From Aestuariibius sp. HNIBRBA575 (GTDB lineage: Bacteria > Pseudomonadota > Alphaproteobacteria > Rhodobacterales > Rhodobacteraceae), in the NCBI RefSeq assembly GCF_040932005.1, contig NZ_CP162414.1:957501-1021500 (forward strand): 64,000 nucleotides of DNA. Reading direction: 5' to 3'. This document shows, one piece after another, positions 1-8,537 of the stretch (positions within the stretch are counted from its first letter, which is position 1; each line of letters starts with the position of its first letter). The position numbers and the translations under genes are program-made. The notes under the pieces are model-generated. The model saw only the letters and a list, made by a program, of their open reading frames with translations. It did not search any database and was not told the origin of the DNA.

Positions 1-843
1 ATGCCATTGCATCAGCGTAGCAAGGGAATCGGTCAACGCTTGGGGGGCGAATTTCAAATAACCGCCCCAATAAAACCCAATGACATCGACGTTTTTAACC
101 AACAGATGGTTTGCCGGCACCTGAGGCACGTCCCCACCGGCAAATCCGATGGCCAGAATACGGGCTTCGCGGTTACAGGCCCGCAGGGCGGTTTTGAACA
201 AATCCCCCCCAATCGCCTCATACACCACGTCCACGCCCCCAAGGTCCTTTAACTTTTGCAACAAATCCGGATCGCCACTGTCAAAGACGTGATCCGCACC
301 GGCCTGTTGGGCGATGGCGCATTTTTCCGCGCCCCGTGCCAGACCAATCACGCGCGCCCCCATCCGTTTTCCGATTTCAACCGCAGTCAGACCCACACCG
401 CCCGCTGCCCCCGTGACCAGCAATGTTTCCCCCGGTTGCAATCGCGCACGCCGAGACAACGCAAGGTGGGATGTGCCATAAGCCACCATAAACCCGGCGG
501 CTACGGTGGATGACATGCTATCGGGCACAGGCACGCAGCGGGAGACGTCAAAACACCCCTGTTCCGCCAGACCACCCTGACCGCCAAAAATAGCCACCCG
601 GGTTCCAATGGCGGGGCCTTTTGTGTCGGGTCCCAGTTGCGCAACCGTCCCGCAAATCTCTAGGCCGAGGGTAAAGGGCGGCTCTGGGGTGTCTTGGTAT
701 TGACCACGCGTCATCAGCAAGTCAGCGAAATTCAAACCGCAAGCCTCGACGTTAACCAATACCTCTCCTTTGACGGGAATGGTTAACGGAACATCGACGA
801 GCTGTGGAGGAGTGTCAAAAGACAAGGTCTGATAGGCGCGCAT
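1..843 (-). CDS. Zinc-independent quinone oxidoreductase / NADPH:quinone reductase family (3' end cut by window edge)
   Basis: Hand translation from the ATG at 843 gives 281 residues with no stop before the window edge; the family is about 325 residues long, so only the C-terminal end is missing. It begins MRAYQTLSFDTPPQLVDVP. The N-terminal GroES-like half carries GLNFADLLMTRGQYQ near residues 36-50. The Rossmann NADPH-binding motif GAAGGVG lies at 145-151. These are typical of the MDR superfamily quinone oxidoreductase branch, which reduces quinones or enones with NADPH in the cytosol. No structural-zinc cysteine cluster is visible. Exact substrate cannot be told. Confidence 0.85.
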   Translation of the reverse strand, partial: MRAYQTLSFDTPPQLVDVPLTIPVKGEVLVNVEACGLNFADLLMTRGQYQDTPEPPFTLGLEICGTVAQLGPDTKGPAIGTRVAIFGGQGGLAEQGCFDVSRCVPVPDSMSSTVAAGFMVAYGTSHLALSRRARLQPGETLLVTGAAGGVGLTAVEIGKRMGARVIGLARGAEKCAIAQQAGADHVFDSGDPDLLQKLKDLGGVDVVYEAIGGDLFKTALRACNREARILAIGFAGGDVPQVPANHLLVKNVDVIGFYWGGYLKFAPQALTDSLATLMQWH

Positions 844-1124
844 TTGGGGTATTTGTCCATTCTTAGTAGTCTTTATGGGTTATTAGCATGATTTTGCCGA
901 CGGGTCTGCGGGATTTCGCCACGCTTCGAAATGATATTTAACAAACTTGTGACGCATACCTGTCCTTAAGGGTAGGTTGGGCACTGCAACCGTTGCGTGT
1001 TTTTGTTTCATCCTGTCAATGATAGGTCAGAGACCGACACGAGTCGGATGGGAGAGGGCCGATGCCCGGCTGCGTAACGAATGAGACTTCGGCGCGCACA
1101 ACGTGACTAGTAAAGGAAACGAAC

Positions 1125-1493
1125 ATGAAACACCCAGTTGATGTCCATGTGGGAAAACGCATTCGCCACCGCCGCTGGATGATCGGAACGACACAACAAC
1201 AGCTTGCTGAAAAAGTTGGGATCAAATTCCAGCAGATTCAAAAATACGAAACCGGCATGAACCGCGTCAGCGCGTCTCGGCTCTGGGATATTGCGCACGC
1301 ATTGGATGTGCCTGTGTCCTTCTTCTTTGAAGGTTTGGCCGCCGGTGACATGCCCCAGACTGATGGCTCTATGCCCAGCGATATCCTGTCAGATCGCGAA
1401 GCGCTTGAACTGCTGCGGTCCTATTACGCGATTCCTGAAAATCAACGCCGCCGCCTGTTTGATCTGGCGCGTGTTCTGTCAGAAGCCGCTTAA
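1125..1493 (+). CDS. XRE-family helix-turn-helix transcriptional regulator
   Basis: A 122-residue protein with a Cro/C1-type HTH across residues 10-70: TTQQQLAEKVGIKFQQIQKYE gives the two DNA-reading helices, followed by the usual hydrophobic FFFEGL. The C-terminal part, rich in Glu and Arg (EALELLRSYYAIPENQRRRL), resembles the short XRE proteins common in Rhodobacterales. A purine-rich AAAGGAAA sits just before the ATG. It is monocistronic, with a hairpin right behind it. Target genes are unknown. Confidence 0.88.
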   Translation: MKHPVDVHVGKRIRHRRWMIGTTQQQLAEKVGIKFQQIQKYETGMNRVSASRLWDIAHALDVPVSFFFEGLAAGDMPQTDGSMPSDILSDREALELLRSYYAIPENQRRRLFDLARVLSEAA

Positions 1494-1505
1494 TCACACA
1501 TAATT

Positions 1506-1537
1506 CAAGCCGCCGGGGACATTGTTCCCGGCGCTTG
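1506..1537 (+). terminator. Terminator-like hairpin after the XRE gene
   Basis: Arms CGCCGGGGA (1511-1519) and TTCCCGGCG (1525-1533) pair with one G-T wobble around a 5-nt loop. They are extended by CAAG/CTTG with one bulged C. No T-run follows, so it may stop transcription poorly or only protect the 3' end of the mRNA. Confidence 0.4.
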
Positions 1538-1613
1538 ACCGACAGGTGCGGGACCGCTACCGCTTTGGTAACTTTATCAGAGGCAGGAGCGCGCCAAGCT
1601 GCGCAGCGATTTT

Positions 1614-2447
1614 ATGACACGCACCGAAATGTCCCCAAAACCACCCCTGACAACCATCGAACAAAACCAAATTGTGCTGGTGGCGCATCGGTTGGCGGAT
1701 GCGGCTCGTGTTGAAACACTGGCCCATTTTCGCAACCAAGCCCTGACCGAAGACAACAAACTGGCCAAAGGGTTTGATCCCGTAACCGTTGGGGATCGCA
1801 ACGCCGAACGTGCCATGCGCGATATTCTAGATCGTGACCGCCCGGACGATGCCATTCTGGGCGAAGAGTTCGGCGCCAAGCCGGGAAAATCCGGTCTGAC
1901 CTGGGTGTTGGACCCGATTGATGGCACACGTGGGTTTATATCGGGCACGCCGACTTGGGGCGTTTTGATTTCGATCGCGGATGAAACAGGCCCGCTTTAT
2001 GGGATCATCGATCAGCCCTATATTGGCGAACGTTTTGAGGGTGGCTTTGGCCGTGCTGATATGAACGGACCGCAGGGACCGCGCAAATTATGCAGCCACG
2101 CGCCGCGGGATTTATCCGACGCGATTGTGTTGTCGACCTTTCCCGAAATCAACACGCCGCGTGATCAGCAAGGGTTCCAAGCCGTTGCAAACAAAACGAA
2201 ATTAACCCGCTATGGGATGGATTGTTACGGATATGCTTTGATCGCGACCGGGCAGGTGGATCTGGTGATCGAGGCAGGATTGCAGGCCTATGACATCCAA
2301 GCGCCCATCGCCGTGGTGCAGGCCGCAGGGGGCGTGGTGACCAATTGGCGCGGCGACCCCGCCCACCAAGGCGGTCAGGTGATCGCTGCGGCCAATGCCC
2401 AAATTCACGCACAAGCCTTGGCGCTTTTGGCCCCGTTTGCTGACTAA
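1614..2447 (+). CDS. hisN: Inositol-monophosphatase-family phosphatase, probably histidinol-phosphatase HisN
   Basis: A 277-residue IMPase-fold enzyme, the usual family size. Metal-binding motifs are present in order: GEE at 83-85, DPIDGT at 100-105, and the C-terminal AYDIQAPIAVVQAAGG, where the Asp is the last metal ligand. The DPIDGTRGF form and overall length match the histidinol-phosphate phosphatase (HisN) branch, used in alphaproteobacteria for the penultimate step of histidine synthesis. No other his gene is nearby, so a role in inositol phosphate or other sugar phosphate hydrolysis stays possible. The start is uncertain: the ATG at 1629 is an alternative, and neither has a good ribosome-binding site. 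Confidence 0.8.
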   Translation: MTRTEMSPKPPLTTIEQNQIVLVAHRLADAARVETLAHFRNQALTEDNKLAKGFDPVTVGDRNAERAMRDILDRDRPDDAILGEEFGAKPGKSGLTWVLDPIDGTRGFISGTPTWGVLISIADETGPLYGIIDQPYIGERFEGGFGRADMNGPQGPRKLCSHAPRDLSDAIVLSTFPEINTPRDQQGFQAVANKTKLTRYGMDCYGYALIATGQVDLVIEAGLQAYDIQAPIAVVQAAGGVVTNWRGDPAHQGGQVIAAANAQIHAQALALLAPFAD

Positions 2448-2468
2448 ACATCGCATTTGGCGGCGGCA

Positions 2469-2500
2469 GGGGGACCGGTGCGACGGTTTCCCCCTTTTCT
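2469..2500 (+). terminator. Rho-independent terminator after hisN
   Basis: GGGGGACCG and CGG-TT-TCCCCC form a G/C-rich stem with a 2-nt bulge, directly followed by TTTTCT. It separates hisN from the permease gene behind it. Confidence 0.6.
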
Positions 2501-2528
2501 AAATCACACCAGCAAGGCACAAACAGGC

Positions 2529-4316
2529 ATGACCCAAGATCAAATCCTGCTGTTCACCCTATTCGCTGTTGTCTTTGGCATGTTGCTATGGGGGCGCTAT
2601 CGCTATGATCTGGTGGCGTTTTCTGCGTTGATGATCGCCGTCGTTCTGGGCTTGGTCCCGTCCAAAGACGCCTTTGCCGGGTTCGGCCACCCCGCGACAT
2701 TGGTGGTGGCTTTGGTCTTGGTTGTGTCGGCTGGGCTGGTGCGGTCCGGGGCGGTGCATTTGATCACCCGCACATTGGTGTCGCCCAACACGCCGCTGGG
2801 TGGGCATATCACTTTGATGGGTCTGATCGGTGGGGTTCTGTCGGCGTTTATGAACAATGTCGCAGCGCTGGCGCTGTTGATGCCGGTTGATATGCAAACC
2901 GCCCGCAAAGCAGGCCGCGCACCGGGGCTGAGCCTGATGCCGCTATCCTTTGCCACCATTCTGGGCGGCATGGTCACGTTGATTGGCACGCCGCCCAACA
3001 TCATCATCGCCGCCATCCGCGAGGACCAATTGGGCGAACCATTTGGGATGTTTGATTTTGCCCCCGTGGGCGGGATCGCGGCCATCACGGGGCTGATTTT
3101 TGTGGCATTGATCGGCTGGCGATTGATCCCCAAAGCCGCCACCGAAAACGACGCCGCCAAAAAGCTGATGGAAACATCTGCCTATATCGCGGAATTGGCC
3201 GTGCCTGAGGGGAACAAGAAACTGGGCCAGAAACTGTCTGATCTGGACGAAGACGCCGCTAAGGCGGATGTGGGCATTTTGGGGCTCATTCGGGATGGCA
3301 AACGTCGGTTTGGGGCAGGGCGCAATGTGACGCTAAAGGCGGGGGATATTTTGATCCTAGAGGCCGCGCCAGATGCGTTGGACGAATTTCGCGTGGCCCT
3401 AAACCTTGAATTCATTGATGAAAGCCGCAAAGAAATCGTAGCCGGTGAGGCAGACGGTCTGTCCCTGATCGAAGTGGTTGTGCCGCGTGATGCGCGGATC
3501 GCTGGCAAAACATCCCAAGCGGTGGGGCTGCATTGGCGGCAGCGATCCATATTGGTCGGCATTTCCCGTCAGGGCAAACGGATCACATCGCAATTGCGCC
3601 GCACCATCATCAAACCCGGTGATATTTTGCTGCTTTTGGCCCCGTCTGACCGGGCTGATGCGGTCGCGGATTGGCTGGGCTGTTTGCCATTGGCGGATCG
3701 CGGTCTGACGGTGACGGAAAACTCAAAAATCTGGTTGGCCATTGGGTTATTTGCAGGTGCTGTGGCCGCGGCGTCGTTCGGGTTCATCTACCTCCCGGTC
3801 GCCTTGGGCTTGGTGGTGGTGGCGTATGTTTTGACGCGCATTGTGCCGCTGGCAGAACTCTATGATCACATCGAATGGCCGGTGGTGGTGTTGCTGGGAT
3901 CAATGATCCCACTTGGCGCCGCCCTAGAGGCATCGGGCGGCACCGAATTGATCGCCGGTGGCTTGCTAAACCTCACGGACGGCTTGCCCGCTTGGATGAT
4001 CCTGACATTGCTGATGGTGGTGACCATGACCCTGTCGGATGTGTTAAACAACACGGCCACGGCCATTGTCGCCGCGCCAATCGGCATCCAAATGGCACAG
4101 AACTTGGGCGTGTCACCCGATCCGTTTTTGATGGCTGTGGCCATTGCCGCTTCGGCGGCGTTCCTCACCCCAATTGGCCATAAAAACAACACCTTGATCC
4201 TTGGCCCCGGCGGCTATCGGTTCGGCGATTATTGGCGAATGGGGCTGCCGCTGGAAATCTTGGTTGTTGCGGTTTCGATCCCATCCATACTGGTTTTTTG
4301 GCCGCTATCAGGCTAA
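2529..4316 (+). CDS. SLC13/DASS-family permease with internal RCK_C (TrkA-C) domains
   Basis: A 595-residue membrane protein. Hydrophobic helices fill residues 1-200 and 410-595. Between them lies a soluble stretch with two repeats of the TrkA-C type (GRNVTLKAGDILILEAAPD and RTIIKPGDILLLLAPSD). The halves carry the duplicated DASS signatures, GGMVTLIGTPPNIII and LTPIGHKNNTLILGPGGY. Family members import di- or tricarboxylates or sulfate with sodium; the substrate is not readable here. The reading frame extends to a TTG at 2457, but that start would span the terminator, and MTQDQILLF at 2529 fits the family. The downstream amidotransferase starts 9 nt after the stop. Confidence 0.85.
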   Translation: MTQDQILLFTLFAVVFGMLLWGRYRYDLVAFSALMIAVVLGLVPSKDAFAGFGHPATLVVALVLVVSAGLVRSGAVHLITRTLVSPNTPLGGHITLMGLIGGVLSAFMNNVAALALLMPVDMQTARKAGRAPGLSLMPLSFATILGGMVTLIGTPPNIIIAAIREDQLGEPFGMFDFAPVGGIAAITGLIFVALIGWRLIPKAATENDAAKKLMETSAYIAELAVPEGNKKLGQKLSDLDEDAAKADVGILGLIRDGKRRFGAGRNVTLKAGDILILEAAPDALDEFRVALNLEFIDESRKEIVAGEADGLSLIEVVVPRDARIAGKTSQAVGLHWRQRSILVGISRQGKRITSQLRRTIIKPGDILLLLAPSDRADAVADWLGCLPLADRGLTVTENSKIWLAIGLFAGAVAAASFGFIYLPVALGLVVVAYVLTRIVPLAELYDHIEWPVVVLLGSMIPLGAALEASGGTELIAGGLLNLTDGLPAWMILTLLMVVTMTLSDVLNNTATAIVAAPIGIQMAQNLGVSPDPFLMAVAIAASAAFLTPIGHKNNTLILGPGGYRFGDYWRMGLPLEILVVAVSIPSILVFWPLSG

Positions 4317-4325
4317 GGCAGGCCC

Positions 4326-5060
4326 ATGAAAAAGTTTTTGATCCTGCAATTGCGCCCCGAGGCCGAAGTTTCGGACGATGAATTTACCGCCATCCTCAGA
4401 AAAGGTGGTCTGACGGCGGATCAAACCCATCGGATTCGGTTGGATATCGAAGATATTCCATCATCGTTGAACGTGACGGATTATGCCGGTGTGATTGTTG
4501 GCGGCGGGCCGGGCTGTGTGTCTGACAGCCCCGCGCAGAAAACCCCGATGGAGGCCCGGATCGAAGCCGAAGTCCTGGGACTGATGCCGCAGATTATTGA
4601 ACAAGATCATCCCTTTATGGGCTGTTGTTACGGGATCGGCATTCTGGCGCATCATCTGGGGGCCGATGTCAATAAATCCCAATACGGCGAATCTGTCGGC
4701 CCGACGATCTGTCAGATGACCGATGCAGGCGCGCAGGATCCGATGTTGGCGAATATGCCGTCGACGTTTTCGGCCTTTGTTGGCCACAAAGAAGCGGTGC
4801 AACACCTGCCAGACGGCTGCGTGCATTTGCTGGCCTCTGATCCGTGCCCGTTTCAAATGATCCGCCATGGTCAGAACGTCTATGCCACCCAATTCCACCC
4901 CGAAGCGGATGCAGACGGGTTTGAAACGCGCATTAAGTTCTACAAAGACAAAGGCTATTTCGACCCCGCTGATGCAGGCAAGTTGATCGATATGTGCCGC
5001 GCTTCGGATGTGGTTGAGCCAGAAAAAATCCTACGGAATTTTGTGCAGCGCTATCGCTAA
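4326..5060 (+). CDS. Class I glutamine amidotransferase (GuaA-type GATase domain protein)
   Basis: A 244-residue stand-alone GATase-1 domain. The nucleophile elbow GCCYGIG puts the catalytic Cys at 101, and QFHPEAD gives His191 and Glu193 of the triad. An oxyanion-type GGGPGCVSD segment lies at 59-67. Such proteins are annotated as GMP-synthase-like amidotransferases, but no synthase domain is attached, so the acceptor of the ammonia is unknown. It follows the SLC13 permease by 9 nt and is probably cotranscribed with it; it converges on a second SLC13 permease. Confidence 0.85.
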   Translation: MKKFLILQLRPEAEVSDDEFTAILRKGGLTADQTHRIRLDIEDIPSSLNVTDYAGVIVGGGPGCVSDSPAQKTPMEARIEAEVLGLMPQIIEQDHPFMGCCYGIGILAHHLGADVNKSQYGESVGPTICQMTDAGAQDPMLANMPSTFSAFVGHKEAVQHLPDGCVHLLASDPCPFQMIRHGQNVYATQFHPEADADGFETRIKFYKDKGYFDPADAGKLIDMCRASDVVEPEKILRNFVQRYR

Positions 5061-5094
5061 GCCCTTGGCGAGAACCTTTGGCCCAACAACACCG

Positions 5095-6876
5095 CTATAG
5101 CGACCATAAAAACGGGATCGCGGCCGAGGCAAGCAACCCAATGCTGAGGTTCAGCGGGATGCCCACGCGCATGAAATCGCTGAATTTATAGCCGCCGGGA
5201 CCGTAAACTAACGTGTTGGTCTGATAGCCAATTGGCGTGGCAAAACTGGCTGATGCGGCCACCATCACCGCCACCACCAACGGCCGTGGATCAAGCCCAA
5301 GAGCGGTTGCCAAACCGATGGCAATGGGCGTCACCACCACGGCAACGGCATTGTTGGACACCAATTCGGTCAACACGGATGTCAGCAAATACACCGCCCA
5401 AACAATCAGGAACGGCGGCAACATGCCCACATAGGGCGCGACGGCATTGACCAGCATTTCAACGGCGCCCGACGATTCCAGCCCGGCCCCAATGGCCAGC
5501 ATGGAAAAAATCAGCGCCAATAGGCGGCCCTCGACAAAGGAAAACGCCTCTTCTGCGTCGATGCAGCGGGTGATCAGGACCAAGGTCACGGCCAGCACTG
5601 ACAGCGCAAAAATCGGCGCGACACCCAGCGCGGCCAACACCACAATCCCGATCAGCGCTGCGATCACAATCGGCGCATGGGCACGGCGAAATGCCCGTGC
5701 GGATGGGTGCGAAACGTCGACCAGATCCATATCGCTGGCCAGCCGCTGGATGTCCTCTGGGGACCCTTCCAGCAACAATGTGTCGCCCACGCGCACGGTC
5801 AGATCATCCAATTGGCGACCGATGTTTTGATTGCGCCGATGCACCGCCAAAACATAGACCCCAAATCGACGCCGCAATCGCAGTGCGCCCAATGTGCGCC
5901 CCACCATTTTACAGCCCGGTGTGATCAAAACTTCAACGGTTTGGGTTTCAACCGCGCTGACTTGGTCGACGCGTTTCAGGGATTTATTGCGTTGCAAGCT
6001 CAGCAATTCGGTCATCGCGGTGCGCAAAACCACCCGGTCGCCGACCTGCAATTGCACCGCCTTCAAATCGCGCCGCAGGGATGTATCGCCGCGCACCACA
6101 TCGACCAGCCGCACGCCTTCGCGTTTGAACAATTGCACGCCAATCGCGTCGCGTCCGATCAGGTTGCTGTCGGGGGGGATCACGGCCTCGGTGAAAAACC
6201 GCATTTTGGATCGATCCGACAATAGGTTCGCCATGCTGTCGCGATCAGGCAGCAGGCGTGGCGCAATAAAGCGCAAATAAATCATGCCCCAGATCACCAA
6301 AATGATCGCCAGCGGCGTGACCTCAAAGATGGAAAAACCGTCCAATCCCTGCGCGCGCGCAACCCCGTCCACCAACAGGTTAGTTGACGTCCCGATCAGC
6401 GTCAATGTCCCGCCCAGAATGGCCGCATATGACAGCGGTATCAACAACTTAGAGGCCGACAAATCCATCGTGCGCGCCAGCTGCACAAAGACTGGGATCA
6501 TCACCACAACCACCGGCGTGTTGGACACAATCGCCGAGCTGAGGACGACAAATCCCATCAATCCCCCCAGCGCCAATGCCGGGCGGGTTTTGGCATGCCG
6601 CGTGGCAAAGCTGGTCAGGTTTTCCAACGCGCCGGTGCGCACCAAGGCGCCCATGATCACAAACATCGCCGCAATCGTCCACGGCGCGGGGTTGGCCAAA
6701 ACCGGCAACGCCAATTCATAGGGCAGCACCCCGGTGATCAGCATCATCGACACGCCTGTCATCGCCACAACTTCGGTTGGGAATGTTTCGCGCAAAAACA
6801 GAATGAACATCACCAAAACGATGGTCAGGGCCAACACGGCCTCGCCGGTTTGGGAAAGTGCAAAAATATCAGTCAT
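5095..6876 (-). CDS. Second SLC13/DASS-family permease with RCK_C domains
   Basis: A 593-residue membrane protein with the same architecture as the gene at 2529: N-terminal helices, GGTLTLIGTSTNLLVDG, a soluble middle with two TrkA-C-like repeats (DLKAVQLQVGDRVVLRT and DLTVRVGDTLLLEGS), then a helical half ending in TPIGYQTNTLVYGPGGY. The two genes are clearly diverged paralogs, not a recent duplication. Predicted sodium-coupled anion or organic acid uptake at the inner membrane; the regulatory middle may sense nucleotides or ligands. It converges on the amidotransferase with 34 nt between the stops. Confidence 0.85.
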   Translation of the reverse strand: MTDIFALSQTGEAVLALTIVLVMFILFLRETFPTEVVAMTGVSMMLITGVLPYELALPVLANPAPWTIAAMFVIMGALVRTGALENLTSFATRHAKTRPALALGGLMGFVVLSSAIVSNTPVVVVMIPVFVQLARTMDLSASKLLIPLSYAAILGGTLTLIGTSTNLLVDGVARAQGLDGFSIFEVTPLAIILVIWGMIYLRFIAPRLLPDRDSMANLLSDRSKMRFFTEAVIPPDSNLIGRDAIGVQLFKREGVRLVDVVRGDTSLRRDLKAVQLQVGDRVVLRTAMTELLSLQRNKSLKRVDQVSAVETQTVEVLITPGCKMVGRTLGALRLRRRFGVYVLAVHRRNQNIGRQLDDLTVRVGDTLLLEGSPEDIQRLASDMDLVDVSHPSARAFRRAHAPIVIAALIGIVVLAALGVAPIFALSVLAVTLVLITRCIDAEEAFSFVEGRLLALIFSMLAIGAGLESSGAVEMLVNAVAPYVGMLPPFLIVWAVYLLTSVLTELVSNNAVAVVVTPIAIGLATALGLDPRPLVVAVMVAASASFATPIGYQTNTLVYGPGGYKFSDFMRVGIPLNLSIGLLASAAIPFLWSL

Positions 6877-7080
6877 CTAAGCTCTTGCCCATCGCTGTGA
6901 TCAATCCAAGGTTCCAATGAACTTCGGTGATTTTACGCGGCTGGCCCCCAAGAACAAGCACAAGATCACACCGGCCCTGCATTCCCGGTTTCCTGTGACT
7001 TAAATCAGTTAAATTTTGGCGAAACCGCGTTTTTTGTTGGCAGAAATACGCATCGGTAGAAAAACGCCGGGATCAAAGCC

Positions 7081-7896
7081 CTAATTCGGCCCCGCGGGGG
7101 CCAGTCGGCCACCTTGGCGCACCATTTCCACTCGGGTGGCTTTGCCGGTGCGATCATCGGTTTCCACATACAAGCCAGACAATGTGGCATCCCCCAGTGC
7201 GGGGCTGAACCGATCCTTTGGCATGCCAGTGATAAACCGGCGCAATGGTTCGGTTTTTTCCATACCGATCACGGAATTATAGTCGCCACACATGCCAGCA
7301 TCGGTCTGAAACGCCGTGCCACCGTTTAGGATCTGCGCATCACCCGTCGGGACATGGGTATGCGTGCCAACCACGATGCTGGCGCGGCCATCGCAATAAT
7401 GGCCCATGGCCATTTTTTCAGATGTGGCTTCGCAATGCATGTCGATCAGGCTGGCCTGCACCATGCCACCCATGGGATGGGCTTTCATCACGGTATCAAC
7501 CGCTGAAAACGGATCATCAAACGGGCGTTTCATGAACACTTGGCCCAAAACCTGCGCGACCAGAACCTTGCGGCCATTGGTGGCGGCAAACACGCGCGCG
7601 CCTTTGCCCGGTGCAGATTTGGAAAAATTCAGCGGACGAATGATGCGCGGTTCCTGTTCGGAAAACTGCAGCATGTCCTTTTGATCAAAGGCATGATCGC
7701 CCAGCGTGATCACATCGGCGCCTGCTTCTAGGATAAGTTTGGCGTGATTGCCCGACAGGCCCATGCCGCCGGTGGCGTTTTCGCCATTGACCACAACAAA
7801 ATCCAGCCGCCATTCCTGCCGCAGCTTAGGAAGGTGGTGGGTAATGGCAGCGCGCCCCGCGCGGCCCATGACATCGCCTAGAAACATAATACGCAT
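7081..7896 (-). CDS. ymdB: YmdB-family metallophosphoesterase (2',3'-cyclic nucleotide phosphodiesterase type)
   Basis: 271 residues, normal for the TIGR00282 family. The N-terminal MRIMFLGDVMGRAGR supplies the first metal ligand (Asp8). VVNGENATGGMG carries the Asn-Glu pair, and VVGTHTHVPTGD gives the late His ligands. The characterised Bacillus YmdB hydrolyses cyclic nucleotides with a di-iron centre and affects development and biofilm; a similar cytosolic activity is inferred here. It is followed by the SLC13 permease on the same strand after about 200 nt, with no clear terminator between them. Confidence 0.88.
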   Translation of the reverse strand: MRIMFLGDVMGRAGRAAITHHLPKLRQEWRLDFVVVNGENATGGMGLSGNHAKLILEAGADVITLGDHAFDQKDMLQFSEQEPRIIRPLNFSKSAPGKGARVFAATNGRKVLVAQVLGQVFMKRPFDDPFSAVDTVMKAHPMGGMVQASLIDMHCEATSEKMAMGHYCDGRASIVVGTHTHVPTGDAQILNGGTAFQTDAGMCGDYNSVIGMEKTEPLRRFITGMPKDRFSPALGDATLSGLYVETDDRTGKATRVEMVRQGGRLAPAGPN

Positions 7897-7979
7897 GCAG
7901 GGCGTTTAATTCGGGTTGTGACCGGGGGCAAGGGGGGCGCGTGTCGCAGGCTGGATTGCCGCGCGGCTGTGCCCAAAGC

Positions 7980-8537
7980 TTAGCTGAATTCGATGATTTC
8001 ACGTTCGGTGATCATCATATCCAGCGGCTGATCGGTGGGTTCCAGCGGCAAATCCTCTGCCTCTTGGGCCGCAAAGGCAAACCCGATCGCCAGCGCTGGA
8101 CCATTGGCGCGCAGGCCCTCCAAGGTGCGGTCATAGAACCCACCGCCATAGCCCAAACGGCCGCCATTGCGATCAAACGCCACCAGAGGCACGATCAGGA
8201 TTTGCGGCGTGATCAGGGTTTCCGTGGCGGGAATGCGCGCCCCAAACGGACCGTCGATCAATTCACAGCCCGGTTCCCATTGCGAAAACACCAATGGCTG
8301 GCCTGCACCGCGGATAACGGGGATGCCAACGGGGCCGTGGGCGGCGGCTTCTTCCATGGCGGGCAGGGGGGATATTTCGGTGCGGATCGGCATGAACCCC
8401 GACAGGGGCACGCCGCGATAGCCGGCCAAAACCGACGACAACAGCGCCGCAGAGCCCAGCCCGGCATCAAAGGCACCTTTGCGCCGTTCAAAGGCAGCCT
8501 TGCGGGCGGCGTTTTTTATTTCGATCAGATCATTCAT
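7980..8537 (-). CDS. 5-formyltetrahydrofolate cyclo-ligase
   Basis: 185 residues, typical for the family. The hallmark GGRLGYGGGFYDRTL motif binds ATP/folate, and an N-terminal basic helix KNAARKAAFERRK is present. The enzyme converts 5-formyl-THF to 5,10-methenyl-THF with ATP in the cytosol. Its ATG overlaps the stop of mgtE by 4 nt (8534-8537), which implies translational coupling. The YmdB gene follows on the same strand after 83 nt. Confidence 0.9.
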   Translation of the reverse strand: MNDLIEIKNAARKAAFERRKGAFDAGLGSAALLSSVLAGYRGVPLSGFMPIRTEISPLPAMEEAAAHGPVGIPVIRGAGQPLVFSQWEPGCELIDGPFGARIPATETLITPQILIVPLVAFDRNGGRLGYGGGFYDRTLEGLRANGPALAIGFAFAAQEAEDLPLEPTDQPLDMMITEREIIEFS

